Assembly: GCA_964633405.1 (NCBI GenBank)
Contig: CAZWFV010000009.1
Coordinates: forward strand, 1-22,208
Direction of reading: 5' to 3'
Length of the DNA: 22,208 nt
Source: JAMCRD01 sp964633405
GTDB lineage: Bacteria > Patescibacteriota > Minisyncoccia > UBA6257 > Colwellbacteraceae
Shown: positions 1 to 9,667 of the stretch, one piece after another
How positions within the stretch are numbered: the first letter of the stretch is position 1
Layout of the letters: the number at the start of each line of letters is the position of its first letter
The notes under the pieces: generated by a model
Databases searched by the model: none
What the model was told of the DNA's origin: nothing
Seen by the model: only the letters and a program-made list of their open reading frames with translations
Position numbers and translations under genes: made by a program

Positions 1-681
1 ATATACCGCCACACCTTCGACACATTGAAGGCGGATAAGCCGCACATCGCGGCCAGATACAGCCTGCGGCGGGCGATGATGGAGATGGGGCCGAGCGGGC
101 ATCCGTTCGAGAAGTTCGTGGGGGAGATACTCCACTACGACGGGTACAGAACAGAGGTTAATCAAATAATCCGGGGGATCTGCGTGACTCATGAGGTTGA
201 CGTGGTTGCCGAGAAAGGGGGCCGCAAGGCGATGATCGAGCTTAAGTACCACAATACCTTCGGGATAAGGACCGACGTCAAAATTGCTCTGTATGTCCAG
301 GCCAGGTTCGAGGATATCGATCGGGCCTGGCAGCGTGAGCCGGAGCGGGGCATCAAGCTTCATGAGGCCTGGCTGATGACCAACACGAAACTGACCTCGG
401 ACGCCATAGCTTATGCGCGTTGCGTAGGCATGAAAGCCGTGGGTTGGAGCTATCCCATAGAGGGCAACCTCCAACAACTGATTGAGCGCTCCGGCCTGCA
501 TCCGATAAGCGCCCTGGTCAGTCTGAGCAATACGGAGAAGGCCCAGCTGTTGGATAGGGGCCTGGTCCTGTGCAAGGAGGTGGAAGGCGGTAAGGATGTG
601 CTGGCTTCGGTGGGCATAAGCGACGACAGGTTCAATCAGATCTTGGATGAAGCCAACCGACTGTGTAGTGGCAAGGCCTAG
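1..681 (+). CDS. ATP-cone / PD-(D/E)xK nuclease-like protein, 5'-truncated by the window
   Basis: The reading frame is open from base 1, so the gene begins upstream. The first in-frame possible start (TTG at 25) is probably internal, because the residues before it (IYRHTFDTL) continue the same domain. The visible N-terminal part resembles the end of an ATP-cone (AARYSLRRAMMEMGPSG). It is followed by a restriction-endonuclease-like fold: HEVDVV with Asp59 (counted from the TTG) and IELKYH with Glu72 and Lys74, the D...ExK arrangement of Mrr-type nucleases. The C-terminal part (about 150-218) is helical, with no motif I can name. Family knowledge: proteins of this layout occur in archaea and candidate-phyla bacteria; their role is unknown, though DNA cleavage or nucleotide-controlled DNA binding is plausible. 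It ends 27 bases before the glycerate kinase gene on the same strand. I am confident of the fold, not of the activity. Confidence 0.75.
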   Translation: MYRHTFDTLKADKPHIAARYSLRRAMMEMGPSGHPFEKFVGEILHYDGYRTEVNQIIRGICVTHEVDVVAEKGGRKAMIELKYHNTFGIRTDVKIALYVQARFEDIDRAWQREPERGIKLHEAWLMTNTKLTSDAIAYARCVGMKAVGWSYPIEGNLQQLIERSGLHPISALVSLSNTEKAQLLDRGLVLCKEVEGGKDVLASVGISDDRFNQILDEANRLCSGKA

Positions 682-708
682 GCATGTCCGGTCACAACGT
701 CTATAACT

Positions 709-1990
709 ATGGATATAGTGAAGATAAAAAATTTTAAGGAGCTATCCGTCAGTGATTCGAGGGCGAAAGCGCTACAGATCGCGGAGGCCGGTCTTCAAGC
801 CATAGATACGGGAAGCATAATCAGAAAGACCGTCTCCCTGCAGGGAGACGTGCTCACGGTCCAGGGTCAGTCCTTTCAGATAAGCAAGGGTAAGGTCATA
901 GTAATCGGTGTAGGCAAATGTTCTTTGGAGGCCGGGGCGGAACTGGAGAAAATATTGGGCGGACGATTGACTGAGGGAGCGGTGATCGACGTCCGTAAAG
1001 GGGTCTTGAACAAGATCGTCACATATGAGGGGACTCATCCTCTGCCCAGCGCCCAGAATGCGGAAGCCGCCCAGAAGATTATTGAGATGGTCTCGAATCT
1101 GACCGAGGACGATCTGGTGATATTCCTGATATCGGGAGGCGGATCCACTCTCCTTTATTTGCCTGAAGACAAGGGAGCCGAGGAGGAGCTGCCGATAATG
1201 CATGCGCTCATAGATGCAGGTGCGACCATCCAGGAGATAAATATCATAAGGAAGCACATGTCCCTGGCTAGGGGAGGTTATCTGGCTGAGCACATCTATC
1301 CGGCTCGGGGGGTATCGCTCATCTTCTCCGACGTTCCGACCGACAACATCGGTTTCATAGCCTCCGGACCGACGATAAAGGATACAACCACAGTCAAGGA
1401 AGCCGAGGAGATGCTTAGGAAATATGACATACTGAAGACCTGCGGTATGGAGAAGTGCGGCTTGATTGAGACGCCCAAGGACGACAAATATTTCGCCAAC
1501 GTGCGCAATATCCTGGTCGTATCCAACAGCACCGCCCTGGAGGGGATGCGGCTGGAAGCGGAGAAGCTCGGCTTCAAAGTCGAGGTGCAGACGAACCGTC
1601 TGACCGGTGAAGCTAGGGATGTGGCTGGAATGCTGATCGACAAGCTCAGATCAGCCGGGCCGCATGCGGCGCTCCTATACGGCGGCGAGACGACGGTGAC
1701 CGTCAGACACGACGGCAAAGGAGGGCGCAATCTGGAGTTGGCCTTGTCGGGGCTGCGCACGATCGGCAACGGACAGATTATCCTGTCCATGGATTCGGAC
1801 GGCAGAGACAATACGGATTACGCCGGAGCGATCTGTGATACAATATCAAAGAAGAAGGCCGAAGATCTCAAAATATATCCCGAACAATACCTCTCGGAGA
1901 ACAAGTCGTACGAATTCTGGGAGAAGGTCGGCGATTATCTCATGACCGGATATACGGGGTCCAACGTTTCAGATTTAATAATCACATTGA

Positions 1991-1998
<8 letters not shown>
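709..1998 (+). CDS. Glycerate 2-kinase (GckA/MOFRL family)
   Basis: Predicted to phosphorylate D-glycerate with ATP to 2-phosphoglycerate in the cytosol. The 429-residue length is normal for the DUF4147 + MOFRL two-domain family. The N-terminal domain shows GVGK with Lys70, the position of the conserved catalytic-site lysine, and the glycine-rich ISGGGSTLL (the usual SGGGSALL with Thr for Ala). The C-terminal MOFRL part has YGGETTVTV and GKGGRNLELAL with Arg340, then SMDSDGRDNTDYAGA. The start is the ATG at 709; no Shine-Dalgarno is visible, but TATAAC lies just before it. The 3' end overlaps the PEP synthase start by 8 bases, implying translational coupling. Its product is the substrate of the enolase three genes downstream, so no mutase is needed. 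Family assignment is strong; the exact acid used is inferred. Confidence 0.9.
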
Positions 1999-4428
<2,430 letters not shown>

Positions 4429-4432
<4 letters not shown>

Positions 4433-5436
4433 AGATAGCCTTCTTCGAAGTTGAGGGGTGGGAAGACAACGCCATCAAAGCGGCCTTCCCCTCGGATGAG
4501 ATCTATTTGAGCAAGAACAAGGTCGATGGCGATATGAATCTGCCCGAGAAGGCAGACTTCGACGTCATCTCCGTATTCGTCAACTCAAAGATTGAGCCCA
4601 AGGTTCTGGATCAGTTTCCGAACCTGAAGTTCATCGCCACGCGTTCCACCGGGTTCGATCATATCGACTGCACCGAGTGCACTAACAGGAAGATTCCCGT
4701 TGCCTACGTCCCGAGCTACGGCGTAAACACCGTAGCAGAGTTCGCCTTCGGCCTAATCCTGAACCTTACCCGCAAGATCTACCAGAGCATAAACCAGATG
4801 AAGGAGACAAGTTCATTCTCCCTAAACGGCCTGAGGGGAATGGACGTTAAGGGAAAGATAATCGGCGTAGTCGGTACGGGCCACATTGGCACTGAGGTAG
4901 TGAAAATAGCCAAGGGATTCGGCATGAACGTGATCGCTTACGACCCCTTCCCCAAGGAAGAGTTCGCCAGGGCCATGGGTTTCAATTATGTAAGTCTGGA
5001 TGAGTTGCTAAAGAACGCCGATGTGATAACCATACATACGCCATATAACAAGGATACGCATCACCTGATCAACCGGAACAACGTCGCTACGATAAAACGG
5101 GGCGCCTACCTGATAAATACCGCCCGCGGGGCAATAGTCGAGACCGATGCGCTGGTCGAGGCTTTGCAGAAGGGGATACTGGGCGGCGCGGGGCTGGACG
5201 TTCTGGAAGAAGAGGGCGAGACCAAGGACGAACTAGAGCTCCTAGTCAAGACACGGGAGAATGAGGAGGATCTTAAGACCATGCTTGAGAACCACGTCCT
5301 GATGAAAATGCCCAACGTGCTTATAACTCCGCACAACGCCTTCAATACGAACGAAGCTGTGGCGCGCATACTTGATACGACACTCCAGAACATAAAGTCG
5401 TTCGCCAGCGGCAAGCCGACAAATCTAATCCCTTAG
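4429..5436 (+). CDS. NAD-dependent D-2-hydroxyacid dehydrogenase, D-lactate dehydrogenase-like
   Basis: Predicted to reduce pyruvate to D-lactate with NADH, or a related keto acid such as hydroxypyruvate. The 335-residue protein has the two-domain formate/glycerate dehydrogenase fold: N-terminal substrate domain with PSYGVNTVAEFAFGLIL, Rossmann motif GTGHIG at 149-154, TARGAIV with catalytic Arg233, LDVLEEE with the conserved acidic position, and TPHNAF with catalytic His302. A charged stretch between LDVLEEE and the ENHVLMKMPNV segment resembles D-lactate dehydrogenases of candidate-phyla bacteria. The ATG overlaps the ppsA stop (ATGA), and GGGG at 4419-4422 could serve as a ribosome site. 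The enolase ATG follows one base after its stop. Family is certain; lactate versus hydroxypyruvate is inferred, and in this operon both would make sense. Confidence 0.9.
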
Positions 5437-5437
5437 C

Positions 5438-6634
5438 ATGACCATAGAGAGCTTGCGGGTAAGGGAGATCTTCGACTCTCGCGGCGAGTCTACAATAGAG
5501 GTCTCCTTGAACAACGGCGACCGGAGAACCTTCAGGGCCGAGGTGCCGTCCGGAAGAAGCCGTGGCAGCAAGGAGGCCGCGGTTCTACCGATAACCAAGC
5601 TCAGATCCGCCGAGAAGATTTTGAAGAGAGCAATATCCGGAAAGGACTTCAAATCTGTCGGGGAATTGGACAGACTTATGATTAAAGTCGATGGTACGGC
5701 CAATAAGAGCAGACTCGGCGGCAACCTCATACTGGGAACATCAATCGCCTTCACCCGGGCGCTGGCCTTCGAGCGTAAGCAGGAAGTATGGCAGACCCTG
5801 CAGAAAGAATTCTTCCGCGGAAAAATCAACGCCAAGCAGCCGCTCATATTCTCCAACCTGATCAACGGGGGCGAGCACGCCGACAACAATCTCGACATAC
5901 AGGAATACATGGTTGTGGTAAGAGGCAGTAGCCCGGGGGCGACGGTAAAGAAGATCATATCTTTCTATAAGACGCTGGGCGCAGCACTCAAGAAGAGGTA
6001 TAAGACACCTCTATTACCCATAGGCGATGAAGGAGGATACTCCACCAATTTCAAGAATAACTTTGAACCGATAGTCATCCTAGAGCGACTAATAAAAGAC
6101 CTGGGGCTGAAAAACGATTTTTCAATAGGGCTGGATGCGGCCGCCTCAAGTTTTTACAGCAAGGGCAGATACCTGTTCGACGGGCACAAGATGTATTCGG
6201 ACGAGCTGAGCCGCCTGTATATGAAATACTTCAGGACCTGTAAGCTGCTGTTGTCTATAGAGGACCCGTTTTACGAGGAGGACTACGGCGGTTTCGAACT
6301 GGTCAATTCCGCCTTGCGCGGCAAGATCGTGGTCGGGGACGACCTTACGGTCACCAGCCAGCGCCTGATAGAGAGTAACGCGCGCGCCGGCCTGATCAAT
6401 GCGGTGATAATAAAGCCCAACCAGATTGGTACGGTGAGCGAAGCCTGTCAGGCCATGAACACGGCCTCTAGGAACGGACTAAGATGTATTGTCTCGCATC
6501 GCTCCGGCGAGACCGAGGACATCTTCATAATCCATCTGGCCAGAGCCGGGGGAGTTTTCGGCCTTAAGATAGGCGCGCCGACCAGGGAGAGAATATTGAA
6601 GTTCAACGAGTTCGTGAGAGTCTACAGCAACTGA
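5438..6634 (+). CDS. eno: Enolase, divergent and short
   Basis: Dehydrates 2-phosphoglycerate to PEP. At 398 residues it is about 30 shorter than typical bacterial enolase. Catalytic and metal residues can be placed: His147 (NGGEHADNN), Glu156 (LDIQEYM), Glu198 (GDEGG), Asp233 (GLDAAAS), Glu275 (SIEDP), the Asp301/302 pair (GDDLTVT), Lys326 (KPNQIGT), His354 (SHRSGETED) and Lys377 (LKIGAP). Unusual features are the mobile active-site loop, read here as PSGRSRGSKEA instead of the usual PSGASTG..EA, and SRGESTIEV in place of SRGNPTVEV. The metal-ligand serine of the loop (Ser41) is kept, but both flanking positions are arginine. The gene starts one base after the dehydrogenase stop and has no visible Shine-Dalgarno, so it is probably translated by coupling. 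It may be a second, pathway-specific enolase; the main copy cannot be checked here. Confidence 0.92.
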   Translation: MTIESLRVREIFDSRGESTIEVSLNNGDRRTFRAEVPSGRSRGSKEAAVLPITKLRSAEKILKRAISGKDFKSVGELDRLMIKVDGTANKSRLGGNLILGTSIAFTRALAFERKQEVWQTLQKEFFRGKINAKQPLIFSNLINGGEHADNNLDIQEYMVVVRGSSPGATVKKIISFYKTLGAALKKRYKTPLLPIGDEGGYSTNFKNNFEPIVILERLIKDLGLKNDFSIGLDAAASSFYSKGRYLFDGHKMYSDELSRLYMKYFRTCKLLLSIEDPFYEEDYGGFELVNSALRGKIVVGDDLTVTSQRLIESNARAGLINAVIIKPNQIGTVSEACQAMNTASRNGLRCIVSHRSGETEDIFIIHLARAGGVFGLKIGAPTRERILKFNEFVRVYSN

Positions 6635-6667
6635 TGATTCCCGGTGGGACATGCTAAAGTATTATAG

Positions 6668-7693
6668 ATGGATAGCGAGCACATAGCCTCAAATTTCTTT
6701 CTGGTCCTGTTCATAGTGGCGGCGGCGATCGTCGCTTTCGTGTTTTTCCCTTATCTTAACGCTATTACTTTAGCCATCGTCTTCGCAGTGATATTTACAC
6801 CGGTCTACCGGAGGCTGCGCGGTCTGATGCCCAAGTATGAATCGTTCGCGGCATTCATATCGGTGCTGATCGCCTTCATCGTCGTCCTTGTCCCGCTTAT
6901 TTTCTTCGGCATAGCCATCTTCAAGGAAGTACAGGGACTATACGCTAACCTGTCCTCCGGCGGTTACAGTCTGCAGCTCGCCGACCTGGCCAAGCGGCAG
7001 CTCTCCAATATATTCCCATCCACTAACATTGACTTTAGCCAGTACGCCAAAACGTTTCTGAATTGGTTGATTATGAACATCGGGCCGATCTTCTCGCAGC
7101 TCGCCGGAATAACTATAACCATACTATTATCTCTGTTCGCACTCTACTATTTCCTGAAGGATGGATGTAAGATCTATGACTCGATTGTCAGACTCAGTCC
7201 GCTGAAAAAGGAAGATATGGAGAAGATATTGGATAAGTTGGATGAGATGGCCGGGGCGGTCATAAAGGGGTCGCTGGTCGTGGCGGTGCTGCAGGGAATC
7301 ATCGTCGGAATAGGGTTCTACCTATTCGGCCTGCCCAATCCGGTGCTGTGGGGATCGGTCGCAGTCATATGCGCCCTGGTGCCGCTCATCGGTGTAGCCA
7401 TAGTTGTCCTGCCGACTGCAGTCCTAATGTGGCTTTCAGGCAGCGCGGGTCTGGTTACCTTGGGATTCCTGATATGGGGACTGATGTTGCCCGGCACAAT
7501 AGACAATTTCCTGAGACCCAGGATTATCAACCGTGGGGCTCACGTAAATCAGGCCCTGGTCCTATTCAGCGTCATCGGCGGAATAGCCACTTTTGGCCCA
7601 GCGGGGTTTATTTTGGGGCCGCTAGCGCTCATTTTGCTGCTTACCCTTATCGGCATATACCCCTCCATCATCAAAAGCGACAAACAGGGCTGA
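6668..7693 (+). CDS. AI-2E family transporter (PerM/YdiK-like membrane protein)
   Basis: A 341-residue integral membrane protein of the UPF0118/AI-2E exporter family. About seven or eight hydrophobic segments are visible, at roughly 9-28, 30-48, 60-85, 140-167, 203-225, 228-250, 255-275 and 300-332. The long soluble stretch after the third segment (about 86-135) and the LFALYYFLKDG segment are typical of the family. So are the GSLVVAVLQGIIVGIGF helix and the late LRPRIINRGAHVNQALVL loop. Family members export a range of substrates, and the quorum-signal function applies to few, so the substrate is unknown. It lies 33 bases after enolase on the same strand and may be the last gene of that operon, perhaps moving a small organic acid; this is inference. 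No terminator follows. Confidence 0.88.
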   Translation: MDSEHIASNFFLVLFIVAAAIVAFVFFPYLNAITLAIVFAVIFTPVYRRLRGLMPKYESFAAFISVLIAFIVVLVPLIFFGIAIFKEVQGLYANLSSGGYSLQLADLAKRQLSNIFPSTNIDFSQYAKTFLNWLIMNIGPIFSQLAGITITILLSLFALYYFLKDGCKIYDSIVRLSPLKKEDMEKILDKLDEMAGAVIKGSLVVAVLQGIIVGIGFYLFGLPNPVLWGSVAVICALVPLIGVAIVVLPTAVLMWLSGSAGLVTLGFLIWGLMLPGTIDNFLRPRIINRGAHVNQALVLFSVIGGIATFGPAGFILGPLALILLLTLIGIYPSIIKSDKQG

Positions 7694-7712
7694 TCCCCAG
7701 ACGACTCGGAAG

Positions 7713-7730
7713 TTATCCACAGGCCTGTGC
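7713..7730. promoter_or_regulatory. Consensus DnaA box within a 12-bp palindrome
   Basis: TTATCCACA at 7713-7721 matches the bacterial DnaA-box consensus exactly. It overlaps the perfect palindrome CACAGGCCTGTG at 7719-7730, and the opposite strand carries a weaker box-like copy (TGTGCATCG at 7726-7734, seven of nine). An AT-richer run follows up to the GH130 start. It could be a DnaA-responsive operator or chance; there is no box cluster, so an origin is unlikely. Confidence 0.4.
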
Positions 7731-7766
7731 ATCGTGCGCATAAGTGATTTTTGCGCGTATTGGCTA

Positions 7767-7772
7767 TATAAT
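7767..7772 (+). promoter_or_regulatory. Candidate -10 element for the GH130 genes
   Basis: TATAAT at 7767-7772 is a perfect -10 hexamer in the 108-base gap before the first GH130 gene. Only weak -35 matches lie at the right distance (around 7745-7750). A start near 7779 would give a leader of about 23 bases. A second TATAAT at 7798-7803 overlaps the ATG and is not usable for it. Confidence 0.4.
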
Positions 7773-7801
7773 CCTAGTAAACATTCTCAAAATCTTTTAT
7801 A

Positions 7802-9667
7802 ATGCCGAGGGTAAGAACTTCTCCTAAAATCAAAGAAAGATATGTTTCCCTTGCTGCGATCGTCTATAACAAAAACATCGCTCTCTTGCACAAAGGTGAG
7901 GCTCTGTTAAAGACCAAACTTTTCCTCTCGGTGAGTGAGGACGGACTTAGTTTCGCCCGGGACCACGAGATCAAGCTTGTACTGGCCAACGGAAGGGGCG
8001 AAGCGATCAATAATTGCAGTGGCTTCCGTCTCTCAACTTTCGGCGACACTACCTATATGACCTATACCCGTACGGCGCGCGGCAAACGGACGTTGGTGGT
8101 GGCAAAATCATCGGACAATATGACCAGCTTCAAAGTCGTGGGCAACTCGGACCATGTCAGGGGACCGTTTCCGATCGTGCCCCTGTATAAGTTCAAGCAA
8201 TTTTTCCTGGGATATTTCGGACAGGATCATATATCGGCGGCCGATACGGAAGACTTCAAATCGTGGCACATAACCGACCCGCTGCTCTCGCCGCGCAAAG
8301 GCGGTTTCGACGAGGAGAGACTGAAAATAATCGGCAGTGTGACCACCGATAAGGGAATGCTGGTATTCTACGGCTCCGATGAGCCGATCAGGGGCGGAAA
8401 ACATAAACTCAATGTCGGCGCGGCGCTGTTTTCTCTGATTCATCCCGAACAACTGCTGTGGCGGTCCGATTATCCCCTATGGGAAATAGACATCGATCAG
8501 AGAGACTACCCTCTGCGTTCCTTGGGCAGTATCGTCTTCAACGGTAAGATCTATCTGTACTGGTCATCCAAACGCAACGAGATATTCCTGTCGACCATAC
8601 CTACATCATTCTTCACGTTGGAAAACGTCGCCGCCGAGGGAGCGACTAGCCTAAAGCGCAGTCCGAAGAACCCGATTCTTATCCCGAACTCCGAACACGA
8701 ATGGGAGAATGTATCCACTTTCAATCCGGCCGCGGTCTATATAGACGATAAAGTACATCTTCTTTACCGGGCGATAGGGGACAGCGGAATATCCGTGATT
8801 GGTTACGCTTCGACTACAGACGGCGAACATATCAGCGAGAGATCCAGCCAGTCGGTATATGCCACCCAACCGTTCGCCTACAAAGGCAAGAAAGTTAAGC
8901 GCTTTTCGGTTCAGTATATGTCCGGGGGCGGCTGGGGAGGCTGCGAGGATCCACGGCTGACCCGGATAGGCGACAAGGTCTATATGACCTATGTAGCTTT
9001 TGACGGCTACAATCCGCCTGGCGTGGCCCTGACCTCCATCGGTGTCAGCGATTTCCTGCACAAGAGATGGAATTGGGCCGAGCCGGTGCTCATCTCCAAG
9101 CCGGGCCAGCTGACCAAGAACTGGGTGGTCTTTCCGGAGAAGATAGGCGGCAAATATGCCATCCTGCACAGCACCGCCCCGGCGGTCCTGGTGGATTACT
9201 TTGACAGCCTGGATTCCAAGGACATAAGGATAGACAGTTATCACAACGGCAACGTTAATTCAAAGCGGTGGGACAACCTAATGCGGGGAGCGGGTGCGCC
9301 GCCGATGAAGACAAAGTACGGCTGGCTTGTCCTGTACCACGCCATGGACAGGCGAGACCCTGATCGTTACAAAGTGGGAGCGATGATCTTGGACCTGAAC
9401 GATCCCACCAAAGTTCTGTACCGCACCAGTCGTCCTATCCTCGAACCAGTCGAGTCCTATGAGAACCAGGGTTTCAAGTCGGGCGTGGTCTATGCCTGTG
9501 GGGCGGTCGTCAAGGACGGTGAGCTCCTGGTCTATTACGGCGGCGCTGACAGCGTAGCCTGCGTGGCCAAGACCAACCTCAATAAGTTCCTGGAGGGTAT
9601 AGTCTCAGGAGAGGAAAGCGACGACTTCGTATTCCAAAAACTTGATTCGGCAGATATAGATAATTGA
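7802..9667 (+). CDS. GH130-family glycoside phosphorylase/hydrolase-like protein with degenerate N-terminal module
   Basis: A 621-residue protein. Its C-terminal half (about 283-605) is a recognisable GH130 five-bladed propeller: NPILIPNSEHEWE, FNPAAVYIDDKVHLLYRA, GGCEDPRLTRIGDKVYMTY with Asp383, FPEKIGGKYAILH, GAGAPPMKTKYGWLVLYHA and YYGGADSVACVAKT. GH130 enzymes cleave beta-mannosides by phosphorolysis or, in some subfamilies, hydrolysis. The first 280 residues also look like repeated beta-blades (LFLSVSEDGLSF, YMTYTRTARGKRTLVVAKS, MLVFYGSDEP) but lack the CEDPR signature, so they look like a worn or non-catalytic module. In the C-module the residue after the LH of FPEKI..LH is Ser457, where I expect Arg in phosphorylases. 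The stop overlaps the next gene start by one base. There is no Shine-Dalgarno and no signal peptide, so it is probably cytosolic. Substrate unknown. Confidence 0.8.
   Translation: MPRVRTSPKIKERYVSLAAIVYNKNIALLHKGEALLKTKLFLSVSEDGLSFARDHEIKLVLANGRGEAINNCSGFRLSTFGDTTYMTYTRTARGKRTLVVAKSSDNMTSFKVVGNSDHVRGPFPIVPLYKFKQFFLGYFGQDHISAADTEDFKSWHITDPLLSPRKGGFDEERLKIIGSVTTDKGMLVFYGSDEPIRGGKHKLNVGAALFSLIHPEQLLWRSDYPLWEIDIDQRDYPLRSLGSIVFNGKIYLYWSSKRNEIFLSTIPTSFFTLENVAAEGATSLKRSPKNPILIPNSEHEWENVSTFNPAAVYIDDKVHLLYRAIGDSGISVIGYASTTDGEHISERSSQSVYATQPFAYKGKKVKRFSVQYMSGGGWGGCEDPRLTRIGDKVYMTYVAFDGYNPPGVALTSIGVSDFLHKRWNWAEPVLISKPGQLTKNWVVFPEKIGGKYAILHSTAPAVLVDYFDSLDSKDIRIDSYHNGNVNSKRWDNLMRGAGAPPMKTKYGWLVLYHAMDRRDPDRYKVGAMILDLNDPTKVLYRTSRPILEPVESYENQGFKSGVVYACGAVVKDGELLVYYGGADSVACVAKTNLNKFLEGIVSGEESDDFVFQKLDSADIDN

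Noticed and set aside
25..27. TTG at base 25 as the true start of the first gene
   Set aside because: The frame is open to base 1 and the upstream residues continue the ATP-cone-like domain, so the gene is cut by the window edge.
7348..7743. Plus-strand frame of 131 codons overlapping the AI-2E transporter gene
   Set aside because: Out of frame with a clear membrane protein and without motifs; it runs past the transporter end by chance.
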